Assembly (NCBI GenBank): GCA_020636535.1
Contig: JACJXT010000013.1
Coordinates: 62,001 to 126,000 of the forward strand
Length of the DNA stretch: 64,000 nt
Source: Chitinophagales bacterium
Lineage (GTDB): Bacteria; Bacteroidota; Bacteroidia; Chitinophagales; JADIYW01
Direction of reading: 5' to 3'
Below are positions 8,749 through 17,206 of this stretch, piece after piece. How positions within the stretch are numbered: position 1 is the first letter of the stretch; each line of letters opens with the position of its first letter. The notes under the pieces are model-generated. The model ran no database searches, was not told where the DNA came from, and was given only the letters and a program-made list of their open reading frames with translations. Both the position numbers and the translations under genes were made by a program.

Positions 8749-10353
8749 CTATTGTTTTAATATTTCGGCTAGTAGATTTTTATTGGTAACCGCAGACGCT
8801 GTAAGCACACCACTCATTAATGCTCCACCAATACCAACTGTTACAATATCTTGTCCTGTTAAATATAAACTTTTAATAGGTGTTTTAGGTCGTAGATATT
8901 TTTTTTCAAATCTTTCTGGTGGATGATCTAAACCATAAATTTCTCCTTTTTCGTAATTACAAAAATTCTTAGTGCTTAATGGTGTAGAGAGTTCGTAGAA
9001 ATCTATTTTGCCTTTTAATTGTGGTTCTAAATGATATAAGTGATTTAATAATCTTTGAGCAAAGTATTCTTTAAATGTTTCATAGTCTTCACCTCTTTTT
9101 TTCCATCGAGTATTTTCCCATTGTTCAAACCATTCGTACTTTGCCATAGAAATTATTTCTATAGTAGCTCTACCTGGATATTTCTCATTAAATTTTGGAT
9201 TTTTCGCCGAAGGAAAAGATATATACACTACAGGAAATTCATTTTTATAATCAGTTGTAAAATTATTGATAGCAGCGTCGTGGTTAGTTCCATTTGGATA
9301 ATACCAATAATTGGCTTTGGGTAAGTTCAGTTCTTCTGCTGTATGTTGCAATCCAATGTATAAACTAAAATGACCAAATGATGGTTGTACTTGGTTTAAA
9401 TCATCTAAAAATGAAATATACTTTTTATTAGTATCATTTAATAATTTATTGAAAGTAAGATGTGCACCTACGCCACTTATAATTGCATCTGCTGAAATTA
9501 TTTTACCATCTGCCATTTTAATACCAGTCGCTTTTCCATTTTCTACTACAATTTTGTCGACAGCTGCACTTATAATTATTTTTCCACCAGCATTGATGAT
9601 GCTTGGTGCTATGGTGTTAAAAATTTCTTCAGAGCCACCTTCTGGATAAAATCCGCCATTCATATAATGTAGAGCAACAGCTGCATGAATTACAAAACTA
9701 CTTTCTGCTGGAGGCATACCATAATCGCCGAATTGTGCTGTTAGTACTGCTTTAAGTGTATCATTATTGCTAATGCTATCGAGTACTTGTTTAGTAGTTT
9801 GTTGATAATATTTTTTATACGCATTGCCCATAAATCCACCAACAAAAAAGTTAACGAAATCTGGTAATGCTTTTTTCATATAATGCCCTTTTGATGTTTT
9901 GTTTACATCAAATAGTAATTCTACATATTTATCTATAGTTTGAGCATCTTCTGTTGTAGGAAAATACAACTTCATTTGTTTTTTCCAATTCTGTAATCCT
10001 TTTACAAAATTATATGTTTTTCCTTCAACTATAATTCTATCGTAGACTTCACCCATATCTGCCCACTTTAAATTATCATCTGTAATATGTGTAAAAACTT
10101 TTCTTAACAAAGAACCTTTTCTGTCCATATCTCCAACATAATGAATACCAACATCCCATTCATAGTCATTTCTGGTATATACATGTGTATAACCACCTGG
10201 AGTATAGTGTTTTTCACAAACCAAAACTTTTTTTCCTGCTCTTGCTAATAAAGAAGCAGTACATAAACTTCCTAAGCCAGAACCAATACAAATAGCATCA
10301 TAATGTGTATCTAGTTTAGGTCTTTTTTTGTACGATTCAAATAAGTCGTTCAT
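8749..10353 (-). CDS. Retinol-saturase/phytoene-dehydrogenase-like FAD oxidoreductase
   Basis: A 534-residue flavoprotein with an N-terminal dinucleotide-binding motif (IGSGLGSLCTASLLARAGKK, about residues 22-41, then CEKHYTPGG) and a C-terminal FAD-binding segment (LTGQDIVTVGIGGALMSG). Length and layout fit the all-trans-retinol 13,14-reductase / CrtI-like amine oxidase superfamily. The substrate is unknown; a polyene or isoprenoid lipid is likely. It follows the unknown 249-residue gene by 3 bp and precedes the metallo-beta-lactamase by 4 bp, so the three probably form an operon. There are no carotenoid genes nearby, so a carotenoid role is not supported. Confidence 0.85.
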   Translation of the reverse strand: MNDLFESYKKRPKLDTHYDAICIGSGLGSLCTASLLARAGKKVLVCEKHYTPGGYTHVYTRNDYEWDVGIHYVGDMDRKGSLLRKVFTHITDDNLKWADMGEVYDRIIVEGKTYNFVKGLQNWKKQMKLYFPTTEDAQTIDKYVELLFDVNKTSKGHYMKKALPDFVNFFVGGFMGNAYKKYYQQTTKQVLDSISNNDTLKAVLTAQFGDYGMPPAESSFVIHAAVALHYMNGGFYPEGGSEEIFNTIAPSIINAGGKIIISAAVDKIVVENGKATGIKMADGKIISADAIISGVGAHLTFNKLLNDTNKKYISFLDDLNQVQPSFGHFSLYIGLQHTAEELNLPKANYWYYPNGTNHDAAINNFTTDYKNEFPVVYISFPSAKNPKFNEKYPGRATIEIISMAKYEWFEQWENTRWKKRGEDYETFKEYFAQRLLNHLYHLEPQLKGKIDFYELSTPLSTKNFCNYEKGEIYGLDHPPERFEKKYLRPKTPIKSLYLTGQDIVTVGIGGALMSGVLTASAVTNKNLLAEILKQ

Positions 10354-10356
10354 AAA

Positions 10357-11106
10357 TTATCGTTGTATTCTGCTTTCAAAATCTTTTAATATCATTGTTT
10401 GATTATCGCTGTGCATTTGTTGAATAACGAACAACACCTTTTGAATAGCATTGGAATTTAATTCAACAAAAACAATAAATAACTCTTCTTGCTCATTAAT
10501 TTCATATGCTTTTAATATTATTTTTTCTAACCTTTTATTGTCAAATCGCTCTACAATTTTAGCAATGGCTTTTTTATTTTCTACAAATTTAGATATTGCA
10601 ATTAAATCTTCTTCTCGATGTATATCGTTCGATAAAATCATAATCTTATCTAAATCACAAACATCGACAAAAGCTGCCGCTGTAAAAAACTTTTTTTGAG
10701 CAATTAATTGCTTGGTTACTTTGCTTAAAATTTTAATAGAAATAGCATTGATTAATGCTGGACATTTTTCTGGAATGATGTGTTCGGTGACTTCTACCAA
10801 AAAATTGATAGACAAATATTGTAGTACTGCAACTGCATCTTTTACTGGAATGTAATAACTCAAGTTGGCTGTAATCATTGCTCCTAAAATGGTTTCGGCT
10901 ACTTTTGCATTGACAAAATTTGGCATGAACTTAGCTACTTTTGCAAATCTTTCCCAAAGCTCTGACTGATTTAATTCTATCTGCTCACTTGTTTTTAAAC
11001 GCAGATTTTCAATTTCAGCTTCGTTTAATTTATCAATGAATGCTAATTCTTTTTCGGTAGCATTTAGGACTCGCAGTAATTTTTGTTGTTCAATAGACTT
11101 ACTCAA
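10357..11106 (-). CDS. Unknown helical protein, first gene of the oxidoreductase operon
   Basis: A soluble 249-residue protein that I do not recognise. It is predicted almost fully alpha-helical, with repeated helix pairs such as VAETILGAMITANL and IPEKCPALINAISIKILSKV. These recall HEAT-like or MgtE-N-like helical repeats. There is no signal peptide or membrane segment. It lies 3 bp before the retinol-saturase-like gene, so it may be a partner or regulator of that enzyme; this is inferred only from position. It is divergent from the RNA methyltransferase gene, with about 66 bp between the two starts. Confidence 0.7.
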   Translation of the reverse strand: MSKSIEQQKLLRVLNATEKELAFIDKLNEAEIENLRLKTSEQIELNQSELWERFAKVAKFMPNFVNAKVAETILGAMITANLSYYIPVKDAVAVLQYLSINFLVEVTEHIIPEKCPALINAISIKILSKVTKQLIAQKKFFTAAAFVDVCDLDKIMILSNDIHREEDLIAISKFVENKKAIAKIVERFDNKRLEKIILKAYEINEQEELFIVFVELNSNAIQKVLFVIQQMHSDNQTMILKDFESRIQR

Positions 11107-11154
11107 AGCTATTAATTTTGATGTTCAATATAAGCAAAAATTGCTATATTATAA

Positions 11155-11162
11155 TACCTTTG
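11155..11162 (+). promoter_or_regulatory. -7 box upstream of the THUMP methyltransferase gene
   Basis: TACCTTTG matches TAnnTTTG and ends 10 nt before the start codon, implying a very short 5' leader. No good -33 box at the normal spacing. Confidence 0.45.
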
Positions 11163-11172
11163 TTGTTGATAC

Positions 11173-12288
11173 ATGAAAAAACAAATAATTTGTAAAACTT
11201 TTTTTGGATTAGAAACTATTTTAGCTGATGAATTACAGCAATTTGGTGCTTTAAACATTAGAAAACTAAAAAGAGCAGTTGCTTGTGAATATAATCAACA
11301 GTTATTATATACGATAAATTTACGAAGCAGATTTACACTTAAAACATTGATTCCTATATTAGAATTCACTAGTAACGATATTGATAATTTTTATAAAGAA
11401 ATTTATAATTTTAATTGGAATAATATATTTAATATTAATCAAACATTTACTATAGACTTTACGGTGCAGTCGCCATATTTTAAACACTCTAAGTTTGCTT
11501 CTTTAAAAATGAAAGATGCTATTTGTGACTATTTTAGAAAAGCTGCAAATGCAAGACCAAACATTGATACCGAAAATCCTGATATTCCATTGCATTTACA
11601 CATATATAATGAAAGAATTACTATTGCTTTAGATGCTTCTGGAAAGAGTTTGCACAAAAGAGGTTATCGACAATCGCAACACCAAGCACCAATAAATGAA
11701 GTGTTGGCTGCTGGTTTGATTGCTTTGAGTAATTGGAATAAAGAAGATACATTTATAGATGGTATGTGTGGAAGTGCTACTATACTTTGCGAAGCTGCAT
11801 TTATGGCTTATGATATTCCGCCAAATATGGAACGAAACGATTTTGCTTTTAAACATTGGAAAGACTTTGACGATAGTTTATTTCATCAAACAAAATTATA
11901 TACTATAAAAGAAAATATACCTACTAAGCTAATTGGTATTGAAAGTGATTTTAAAAATTTACTATTAGCTGATAAAAATTTAATTGCTGCAAATCTTCAA
12001 AATAAAGTTAGAATTACCAATGCTAATTTCTTTACTTATACTGTACCAAAAACGAAAGGCGTTTGTATTATCAATCCACCGTATGGTGAAAGAATGAGAA
12101 CAAAAGAAATTAATGAACTCTACAAAAAAATTGGCGATGCTTTTAAAAACAAATATCAAGGTTATACTTGTGGAATTATTTCTTCAAACTTTGAAGCGTT
12201 GAAATACATCGGACTAAAACCATCTAAGAAAATTGAAGTATATAATGGTAAACTTCCTTGTAAATTTCAGTTGTATGATATTTATTAA
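11173..12288 (+). CDS. THUMP-domain 23S rRNA (guanine-N2) methyltransferase, RlmL N-type
   Basis: A 371-residue SAM-dependent methyltransferase. The N-terminal region (about 1-155) holds a ferredoxin-like/THUMP RNA-binding module. The C-terminal region is a UPF0020-type Rossmann methyltransferase, with DGMCGSATIL as the SAM-binding motif I and NPPYGERM near 301-308 as the catalytic N6/N2-type motif. The family includes the N-terminal half of E. coli RlmL (m2G2445 of 23S rRNA) and B. subtilis YpsC. The RlmK half found fused in E. coli is absent, as is usual here. It converges with the nitroreductase gene. Confidence 0.9.
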   Translation: MKKQIICKTFFGLETILADELQQFGALNIRKLKRAVACEYNQQLLYTINLRSRFTLKTLIPILEFTSNDIDNFYKEIYNFNWNNIFNINQTFTIDFTVQSPYFKHSKFASLKMKDAICDYFRKAANARPNIDTENPDIPLHLHIYNERITIALDASGKSLHKRGYRQSQHQAPINEVLAAGLIALSNWNKEDTFIDGMCGSATILCEAAFMAYDIPPNMERNDFAFKHWKDFDDSLFHQTKLYTIKENIPTKLIGIESDFKNLLLADKNLIAANLQNKVRITNANFFTYTVPKTKGVCIINPPYGERMRTKEINELYKKIGDAFKNKYQGYTCGIISSNFEALKYIGLKPSKKIEVYNGKLPCKFQLYDIY

Positions 12289-12378
12289 TAGCATAATTTA
12301 GATTATTCTATTTTGTTTAGACTTCACACGAGATTGTAATGATACCTATAGTCTATTTATAAATAAAAGTATAACAAA

Positions 12379-12981
12379 CTATTCAATACTTATAATTACA
12401 TCTTCTTGGTTTCTTCTAGTTTTGGGTTTTACAGATGGATGATTAAAGTCATCAGTATCATGTTGTCCAACTGCTACAGCAAACTGCGGAAAGTAAGTTC
12501 CAGAATTTAAAATTGCTTTATAAGGTAAGTGTTCAATACCTTCCATTGGCGTGGCATCTAAATCCATGCTAATACAAGCACTTAAACAAAAACCTAAAGC
12601 AATATATACTTGATGTGTCATCCAACCTATAATCTGTTCTGTACTTAAATTTTGTTGAGCTACTTTAAATTTCTCTGTTGCAACTTCTCCAAGTTGTTCT
12701 TTTACAAAATTTCCAAAATCAGCTAAATCGTGTTGTACTGTAAATACTATCAACAAATTACAATCTTTTATTTTATGTTCGTTGTGTAATGACACTGTTG
12801 CCAATTTAGCTTTTACAACTTCATCAGTAACAAAATAAAATCGCCAAGGTTGTGCATTAATTGAAGACGGACATAATCTCAGAATTTCTTTTAAGTCTTC
12901 AATTTTATCCTTATCTATAATATAATCTTTATTATATTTTTTAGTAGCATATCTTTTTTTAGCTAAATCTATAAATTGCAT
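12379..12981 (-). CDS. Nitroreductase-family NAD(P)H oxidoreductase (NfsB-like)
   Basis: An FMN-dependent nitroreductase fold of 200 residues. FMN phosphate-binding residues are seen in the N-terminal RYATKKY and in PSSINAQPWRF (about 38-48); the C-terminal half holds GWMTHQVYIALGF and PMEGIE. The length fits NfsB/NfnB-type dihydropteridine/quinone reductases, which reduce nitro compounds or quinones with NAD(P)H. The physiological substrate is unknown. It diverges from the Rrf2 regulator gene about 200 bp away, which might link it to the stress island, but no shared operator was seen upstream of it. Confidence 0.88.
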   Translation of the reverse strand: MQFIDLAKKRYATKKYNKDYIIDKDKIEDLKEILRLCPSSINAQPWRFYFVTDEVVKAKLATVSLHNEHKIKDCNLLIVFTVQHDLADFGNFVKEQLGEVATEKFKVAQQNLSTEQIIGWMTHQVYIALGFCLSACISMDLDATPMEGIEHLPYKAILNSGTYFPQFAVAVGQHDTDDFNHPSVKPKTRRNQEDVIISIE

Positions 12982-13183
12982 GTTTTTTTATTAAAGTTAA
13001 ACAATAGCATCATATAATTCCAGTGTCTAAAGTTTTTCTTTTATACTTTACCTATATTATTAATATAATATAATACATTACAATAAATAATAACCTTATA
13101 GCTGAATTAAACAGATATTTAAATAAACATAACAATTGTAGTATAAAAGAATTAACTAACTTCGCATTTATAATTACAAAACA

Positions 13184-13618
13184 ATGTTTTCTAAAGCTTG
13201 TGAATACGGAATAAAAGCAACAATCTATATTTCTACTCAATCTAAAAACAATATAGTGGTAAGTTTAAAAGATGTTGCTAAAGCAATTAATTCGCCTGTT
13301 GCTTTTACTGCAAAAATCTTACAATCATTAGCAAAAGAGCAAATTATCAATTCTGCAAAAGGACCAAATGGTGGTTATTCTATTTTGGAACAAGACAAGA
13401 AACCTATCAATATATTACAAATTGTTACGGCGATAGATGGCGACCAAATTTATAATGGTTGTGCTTTAGGTTTTGAAAACTGTAGCGATAAAAAACCGTG
13501 TCCTATTCATAATCAGTTTAAAACAATTAGAAGTGATTTAAAAGAAATGTTAGAAAAAACAACAGTTAATAACTTAGCCAATGAAATAGAATTTGGTATT
13601 GCTTGTTTAAAACAATAG
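13184..13618 (+). CDS. Rrf2-family transcriptional regulator
   Basis: A 144-residue winged-helix regulator. The N-terminal HTH (EYGIKATIYIS, LKDVAKAINSP, FTAKILQSL) and wing (GPNGGY) are typical of Rrf2 proteins. Three cysteines in GCALGFENCSDKKPCPIH (about residues 97-114) match the Fe-S-coordinating pattern of NsrR/IscR-type members, so it probably senses NO or Fe-S status. The start follows a near-consensus promoter box (TAACTTCGCA, 13157-13166). It sits directly upstream of ric, whose promoter carries a large palindrome that could be its operator. Gene neighbourhood and the cysteines both support a nitrosative or iron-centre stress role. Confidence 0.9.
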   Translation: MFSKACEYGIKATIYISTQSKNNIVVSLKDVAKAINSPVAFTAKILQSLAKEQIINSAKGPNGGYSILEQDKKPINILQIVTAIDGDQIYNGCALGFENCSDKKPCPIHNQFKTIRSDLKEMLEKTTVNNLANEIEFGIACLKQ

Positions 13619-13629
13619 TTTTTTTTATC

Positions 13630-13659
13630 TTTATATCGGATAAATTTGTCCGATATAAA
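13630..13659. promoter_or_regulatory. 30-bp perfect palindrome overlapping the ric -7 box
   Basis: Arms TTTATATCGGA (13630-13640) and TCCGATATAAA (13649-13659) are perfect inverted repeats of 11 bp. They flank an 8-nt centre, TAAATTTG, that is itself a TAnnTTTG promoter box. A dimeric repressor bound here would block the promoter of ric. The gene just upstream encodes an Rrf2 regulator, the best candidate. No T-run follows in either useful direction, so a terminator is less likely. Confidence 0.7.
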
Positions 13660-13704
13660 CTAGCATAAAAATGAAATAATTACAAAACATCTAAATAATA
13701 TATC

Positions 13705-14424
13705 ATGGAAATTACAAAAGACAATATCGTAGGAGAAGTAGTAGCAAACAACTACAAAACAGCAGCTATTTTTAAAGCTAATAAAATAGATTTTTGTTGT
13801 AATGGCAATAAATCAATTGCTAGTGCTTGTGAAAAAGCCAATAAAAATACCGACGAAGTTTTACTTACACTTAATCAAATTATCAATAGTACTGACAATA
13901 ACGCTAATATAGATTTTAATGCTTGGGACATGGATTTGTTGGTAGACTATATTGTAAAGAAACATCATAGATATGTAGAACAAAAAATTGAAGAAATTAT
14001 ACCATATCTAAAAAAAGTAAGCAGTGTACATGGCAATCATCATCCAGAATTATATGAAATTTATGATTTATTTATTGCTTCTGCTCAAGATTTAACAGCA
14101 CATATGAAGAAAGAAGAGCTGATTTTGTTTCCATACATCAACAAATTAGCAAAACAACAATTAAATGAACAAGCTCCTTTTGGAAGTGTTGAAAATCCAA
14201 TACACATGATGGAACACGAGCATAATATTGAAGGTGAACGATTTAGAAAAATTGCTGAATTAAGTAGTAATTACACAGCACCAAACGATGCTTGTAATAC
14301 TTATAGAGTAACTTATGCTTTGCTTAAAGAATTTGAAGACGATTTGCATATGCACATTCATTTAGAAAATAATATTCTTTTTCCTAGAGCAATTAATGCA
14401 GAAAAACGCTTACAAAATGTCTAA
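13705..14424 (+). CDS. ric: Iron-sulfur cluster repair di-iron protein (RIC/ScdA/YtfE family)
   Basis: A 239-residue protein with the ScdA N-terminal domain (DUF542; NNYKTAAIFKANKIDFCCNG, the conserved double Cys near residues 35-36) followed by a hemerythrin-like di-iron domain. The latter's ligands are seen in KKHHRYVEQKIEEI, HGNHHPELYEI, HMKKEELILFPY, HMMEHEHN and HIHLENNILFPR. Known relatives release or repair iron in Fe-S and di-iron centres damaged by NO or oxidative stress. Transcription is probably controlled by the palindrome at 13630-13659. Its last 8 bases overlap the start of a second hemerythrin gene, so the two are translationally linked. Confidence 0.93.
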   Translation: MEITKDNIVGEVVANNYKTAAIFKANKIDFCCNGNKSIASACEKANKNTDEVLLTLNQIINSTDNNANIDFNAWDMDLLVDYIVKKHHRYVEQKIEEIIPYLKKVSSVHGNHHPELYEIYDLFIASAQDLTAHMKKEELILFPYINKLAKQQLNEQAPFGSVENPIHMMEHEHNIEGERFRKIAELSSNYTAPNDACNTYRVTYALLKEFEDDLHMHIHLENNILFPRAINAEKRLQNV

Positions 14425-14878
14425 AGTTCCTCTCAAAAGACATATTGCATTACAAGCAGTAAGCAGAGAACATCATCATACGCTATTGTTTTGTTGGAAA
14501 ATTAGAGAAGGATTAAGAAAAGAAATAGCAACTAAAAGAATAAAGTTGTACGCCGATTGGTTTTGGACGAATTATCTTCAAGCACATTTTGAACATGAAG
14601 AACAATATATTTTGCCTTTACTAGACGAAAAAAATCCTTTGTATCAACAAACAATTAATGAACATAACACAATACAAGATTTGTTTTTAACCAATACAAA
14701 CGATTTAAAAGAAAGCTTAGCTCAAATAGATACTGCAATTGTAGCACACATACGATTTGAAGAAAGAAAATTATTTGCTTTTATTCAAGAACATGCTAAC
14801 GAAGAAGACTTGCAATCATTAGCAGCAAATCATCATGATGCTATTATTGATAATTGGGAAGACGAATTTTGGAGATAG
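14417..14878 (+). CDS. Hemerythrin-domain protein coupled to ric
   Basis: A small all-helical protein of 153 residues with hemerythrin-type iron ligands: SREHHHTLLFCWKIREGL, HFEHEEQYILP, NEHNTIQDLF and HIRFEERKLF. The chosen ATG at 14417 overlaps the end of ric by 8 bp and gives MSKVPLKRH; an upstream start at 14396 would overlap by 29 bp and is less likely. The role is inferred from the family and from coupling to ric: binding O2 or NO, or handling iron next to the repair protein. No DUF542 domain is present. Confidence 0.82.
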   Translation: MSKVPLKRHIALQAVSREHHHTLLFCWKIREGLRKEIATKRIKLYADWFWTNYLQAHFEHEEQYILPLLDEKNPLYQQTINEHNTIQDLFLTNTNDLKESLAQIDTAIVAHIRFEERKLFAFIQEHANEEDLQSLAANHHDAIIDNWEDEFWR

Positions 14879-14894
14879 AGTAACTGTACAGCAA

Positions 14895-15668
14895 TTAATT
14901 TTTCTGTGCAGTACTTGTAGTAATATCATCTAAAATTGATGTAGCATTGCTACTATAATACGAATCATTGGTAGCTAGTGTTTGTAGCAATGGTTTAGCA
15001 TCATCTAATTGATTGTTTTTAATATACGCCAAAGCTAAATACCAAATTCTATCGTCTTTAAAATCATCAGTAGCAAAATCTTTTTCTAAAGTTTTAATAG
15101 CATTTTTTGTTTGATAATTAGCAAGATAACTAATGCCTAAAAATAAATTGTGTTTTGCATTCAACGAATCTTGCTCTACTAATTCTTTATAAAAATAGAT
15201 GGCTTTCTTAAAATTTTCCTTTTCGTAGAAATCAATCGCTTTTTTTTCTATTGCTTGAGTACTAGTAGTCTTATCAACTAAACTATCATCTTCAGCAGTT
15301 CTTATTTTACCATCAGGATTGGTTAAAGGTTTAAAGTATGCTTTAAATACTTTGTCGTGTTGTAGCAATCTTTCTTTCTGAAACACCTGAAGTGTTACAA
15401 ATAAAATAGCTAAAACAGTAGCAGCAATTGCTACAATTTTAAAAATAGGCATTTGTATAATGCTTGTTTTCTTTGATGTAGTGGTAAACGGATTGCTAGC
15501 ACCAACATCATTAATGAGTGCTTCAATATTTTCTCCGTTGGCTTTCATTAGCAAATAACCTTCAACAGCTTCTTTTAAAAATGGGTCAGCTTCCATCTTT
15601 TTTTCAAAAGCATTGCGTTCAAGCTCAGTCATTTCGCCATTGACATACTGTATAATCGTTTTATTCAT
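14895..15668 (-). CDS. Anti-sigma-factor-like membrane protein with TPR repeats
   Basis: The N-terminus (IIQYVNGEMTELERNAFEKKMEADPFLKEAVEGY) resembles the sigma-binding anti-sigma domain common in Bacteroidota, lacking zinc ligands. One membrane segment follows (about residues 73-95), then a periplasmic part with tetratricopeptide-like helices (AIDFYEKENFKKAIYFYKEL, NAKHNLFLGISYLANYQ). The ATG at 15668 overlaps the sigma-factor stop by 8 bp; nearby in-frame ATGs at 15671 and 15689 are alternatives. The likely job is to hold the ECF sigma factor at the inner membrane until an envelope signal arrives. The signal is not known. Confidence 0.75.
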   Translation of the reverse strand: MNKTIIQYVNGEMTELERNAFEKKMEADPFLKEAVEGYLLMKANGENIEALINDVGASNPFTTTSKKTSIIQMPIFKIVAIAATVLAILFVTLQVFQKERLLQHDKVFKAYFKPLTNPDGKIRTAEDDSLVDKTTSTQAIEKKAIDFYEKENFKKAIYFYKELVEQDSLNAKHNLFLGISYLANYQTKNAIKTLEKDFATDDFKDDRIWYLALAYIKNNQLDDAKPLLQTLATNDSYYSSNATSILDDITTSTAQKN

Positions 15669-16224
15669 CATGGTTTTGATTTTGTTCAAAATAAATTTTC
15701 AAATTTCTTTTACCGTTCTGAATGTAACTTTTTACCTTGTTAATATCGTATCCTGTGTGTAAAGCAACCTCGTTATAGCTTTGGTCTTGTAAATAAAAGC
15801 GTTCTATACACGCTCTTTGTTCTGGTTTTAAGTTGCTCAATGCTTGTTCTAATAGTGTTACATTTTGTTCTTTGATATTAAGACGCAGTTCTTCATCAAA
15901 TTCCATAAATTCTTCCCAATTTTTTTCTTCTAATGATTCAACTATCTTATTTTTCTTGCGTAATTCAGAATAAATATAGTTTTTGCTTACACTATACAAC
16001 CAACTTTTAAAGAAACTAATAGTTGCATCTGGTAATTTTTCCATTACATGCATAAAAATTTCGCTAGTTAAATCTTTGGCATCATTGGTATCTTGTGTCA
16101 TTTTGTAGCACAAACCAAATACAAATAAGTGGTATCTATTATACAACACTGCCAAATACTGTTGGTCTTTAGTTTGCTTAAAAGCACTAACCAAAGCTAA
16201 ATCGTCTAAAGATTGCGTACTCAT
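15661..16224 (-). CDS. ECF-type RNA polymerase sigma-70 factor
   Basis: A 187-residue sigma factor with region 2 (AVLYNRYHLFVFGLCYKMTQ, DAKDLTSEIFMHVMEKL, FFKSWLYSVSKNYIYSELRK) and region 4 (LKPEQRACIERFYLQDQSYNEVALHTGYDINKVKSYIQNGKRNLK), and no region 1 or 3. It directs transcription of an unknown regulon. The downstream gene overlaps its end and encodes a membrane anti-sigma-like protein, the usual arrangement. A divergent gene at 16306 encodes an exported protein and could be one of its targets, which is inference only. Confidence 0.92.
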   Translation of the reverse strand: MSTQSLDDLALVSAFKQTKDQQYLAVLYNRYHLFVFGLCYKMTQDTNDAKDLTSEIFMHVMEKLPDATISFFKSWLYSVSKNYIYSELRKKNKIVESLEEKNWEEFMEFDEELRLNIKEQNVTLLEQALSNLKPEQRACIERFYLQDQSYNEVALHTGYDINKVKSYIQNGKRNLKIYFEQNQNHDE

Positions 16225-16305
16225 ACCATTATCAATAAATTATAAACAAACATTAATTAACAAATCTAATCATTCCTTAGCGTATAAATTTAATAGTTTT
16301 GAGTG

Positions 16306-17088
16306 ATGTTTAAAAAGGTAGTAGCACTTATTTATATACTTGTTTTCTCCATTTGTGGATTAATAGCACAAAATACAGTTACTATTCATGTTGAAATTAA
16401 AGACGAAAACGGTTTTGTAATACCTTTTGTAGATGTTGCTAATCGTAGAATACAGTTTGGATTTTCATCTGATAAAGAAGGAAAATTTACTACGCAATTA
16501 TTAAAAACAGATTCCTTGATTTTATTAAAACGAGGTTATGTTACTCAAATTATTAGTTTAAAAGATTCATTATCTAAGAAAGACTATTTTCTAAAAATAG
16601 AAATGCCAAGAGTACCTATTGAGTTGACCGAAGTTCAAATTAGTGCCATTAAATCACATCAACAAATTAGAAAAGAAATTAATAAAATTGCAGAGCCAGA
16701 CTATCGTTTACATCCAGATGCTAAACCACTCATGAATCCATTGTCTTATTTATATCAATTGATTTCTAAGAAAGAAAAAGAAAAAGCTTTAGTTGCTAAA
16801 TTAGAAACCGAAGAAGCCAAAAGAATAGTTTTAAAAGAGTTGTTTAGATTATACAACAATTATAATATAATTGATTTACCAGAAAACGATTATGATAATT
16901 TTATATCATATATGAATTTACCTTACGAATTTATGCAAAATGTTAGCGATTACGATTTAGCTGTAAGTATTAAAAAACTATATAAATATTATAGAGCAGA
17001 TAAAAGCAATTGGATAAAAAAAGAAGTTTATCCACCAGCACTCGACGATATAGAATTTATCCATCAACAACAACAGCAGAAAAATTAA
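16306..17088 (+). CDS. Exported protein with carboxypeptidase-like regulatory domain
   Basis: A 260-residue exported protein with a signal peptide ending near LIAQ (about 22). A CarboxypepD_reg-like beta-sandwich covers about 25-105 (VHVEIKDENGFVIPFVDVANR, KEGKFTTQLLKTDSLILLKRGY), followed by a charged helical C-terminal part with no known domain. ATG at 16306 is preferred to the GTG at 16303. A TAGTTTTG promoter box ends only 4 nt before the start. It is divergent from the ECF sigma factor gene. Proteins with this N-terminal domain are common envelope components in the phylum; the precise role is unknown. Confidence 0.75.
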   Translation: MFKKVVALIYILVFSICGLIAQNTVTIHVEIKDENGFVIPFVDVANRRIQFGFSSDKEGKFTTQLLKTDSLILLKRGYVTQIISLKDSLSKKDYFLKIEMPRVPIELTEVQISAIKSHQQIRKEINKIAEPDYRLHPDAKPLMNPLSYLYQLISKKEKEKALVAKLETEEAKRIVLKELFRLYNNYNIIDLPENDYDNFISYMNLPYEFMQNVSDYDLAVSIKKLYKYYRADKSNWIKKEVYPPALDDIEFIHQQQQQKN

Positions 17089-17206
17089 AATATCTAAGCA
17101 TTGTTAAGGTTTTAAATTTTGATAGTGTTCAGCACTGCACATTCAAAAAATAATTTTCATTCTACTTCTATATAGAACAAATAAAAAATAGGTATATTTA
17201 TGATAC

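Noticed and set aside
13630..13659. Terminator of the Rrf2 gene
   Set aside because: The palindrome is not followed by T residues on the plus strand, and its centre is a promoter box; an operator fits better.
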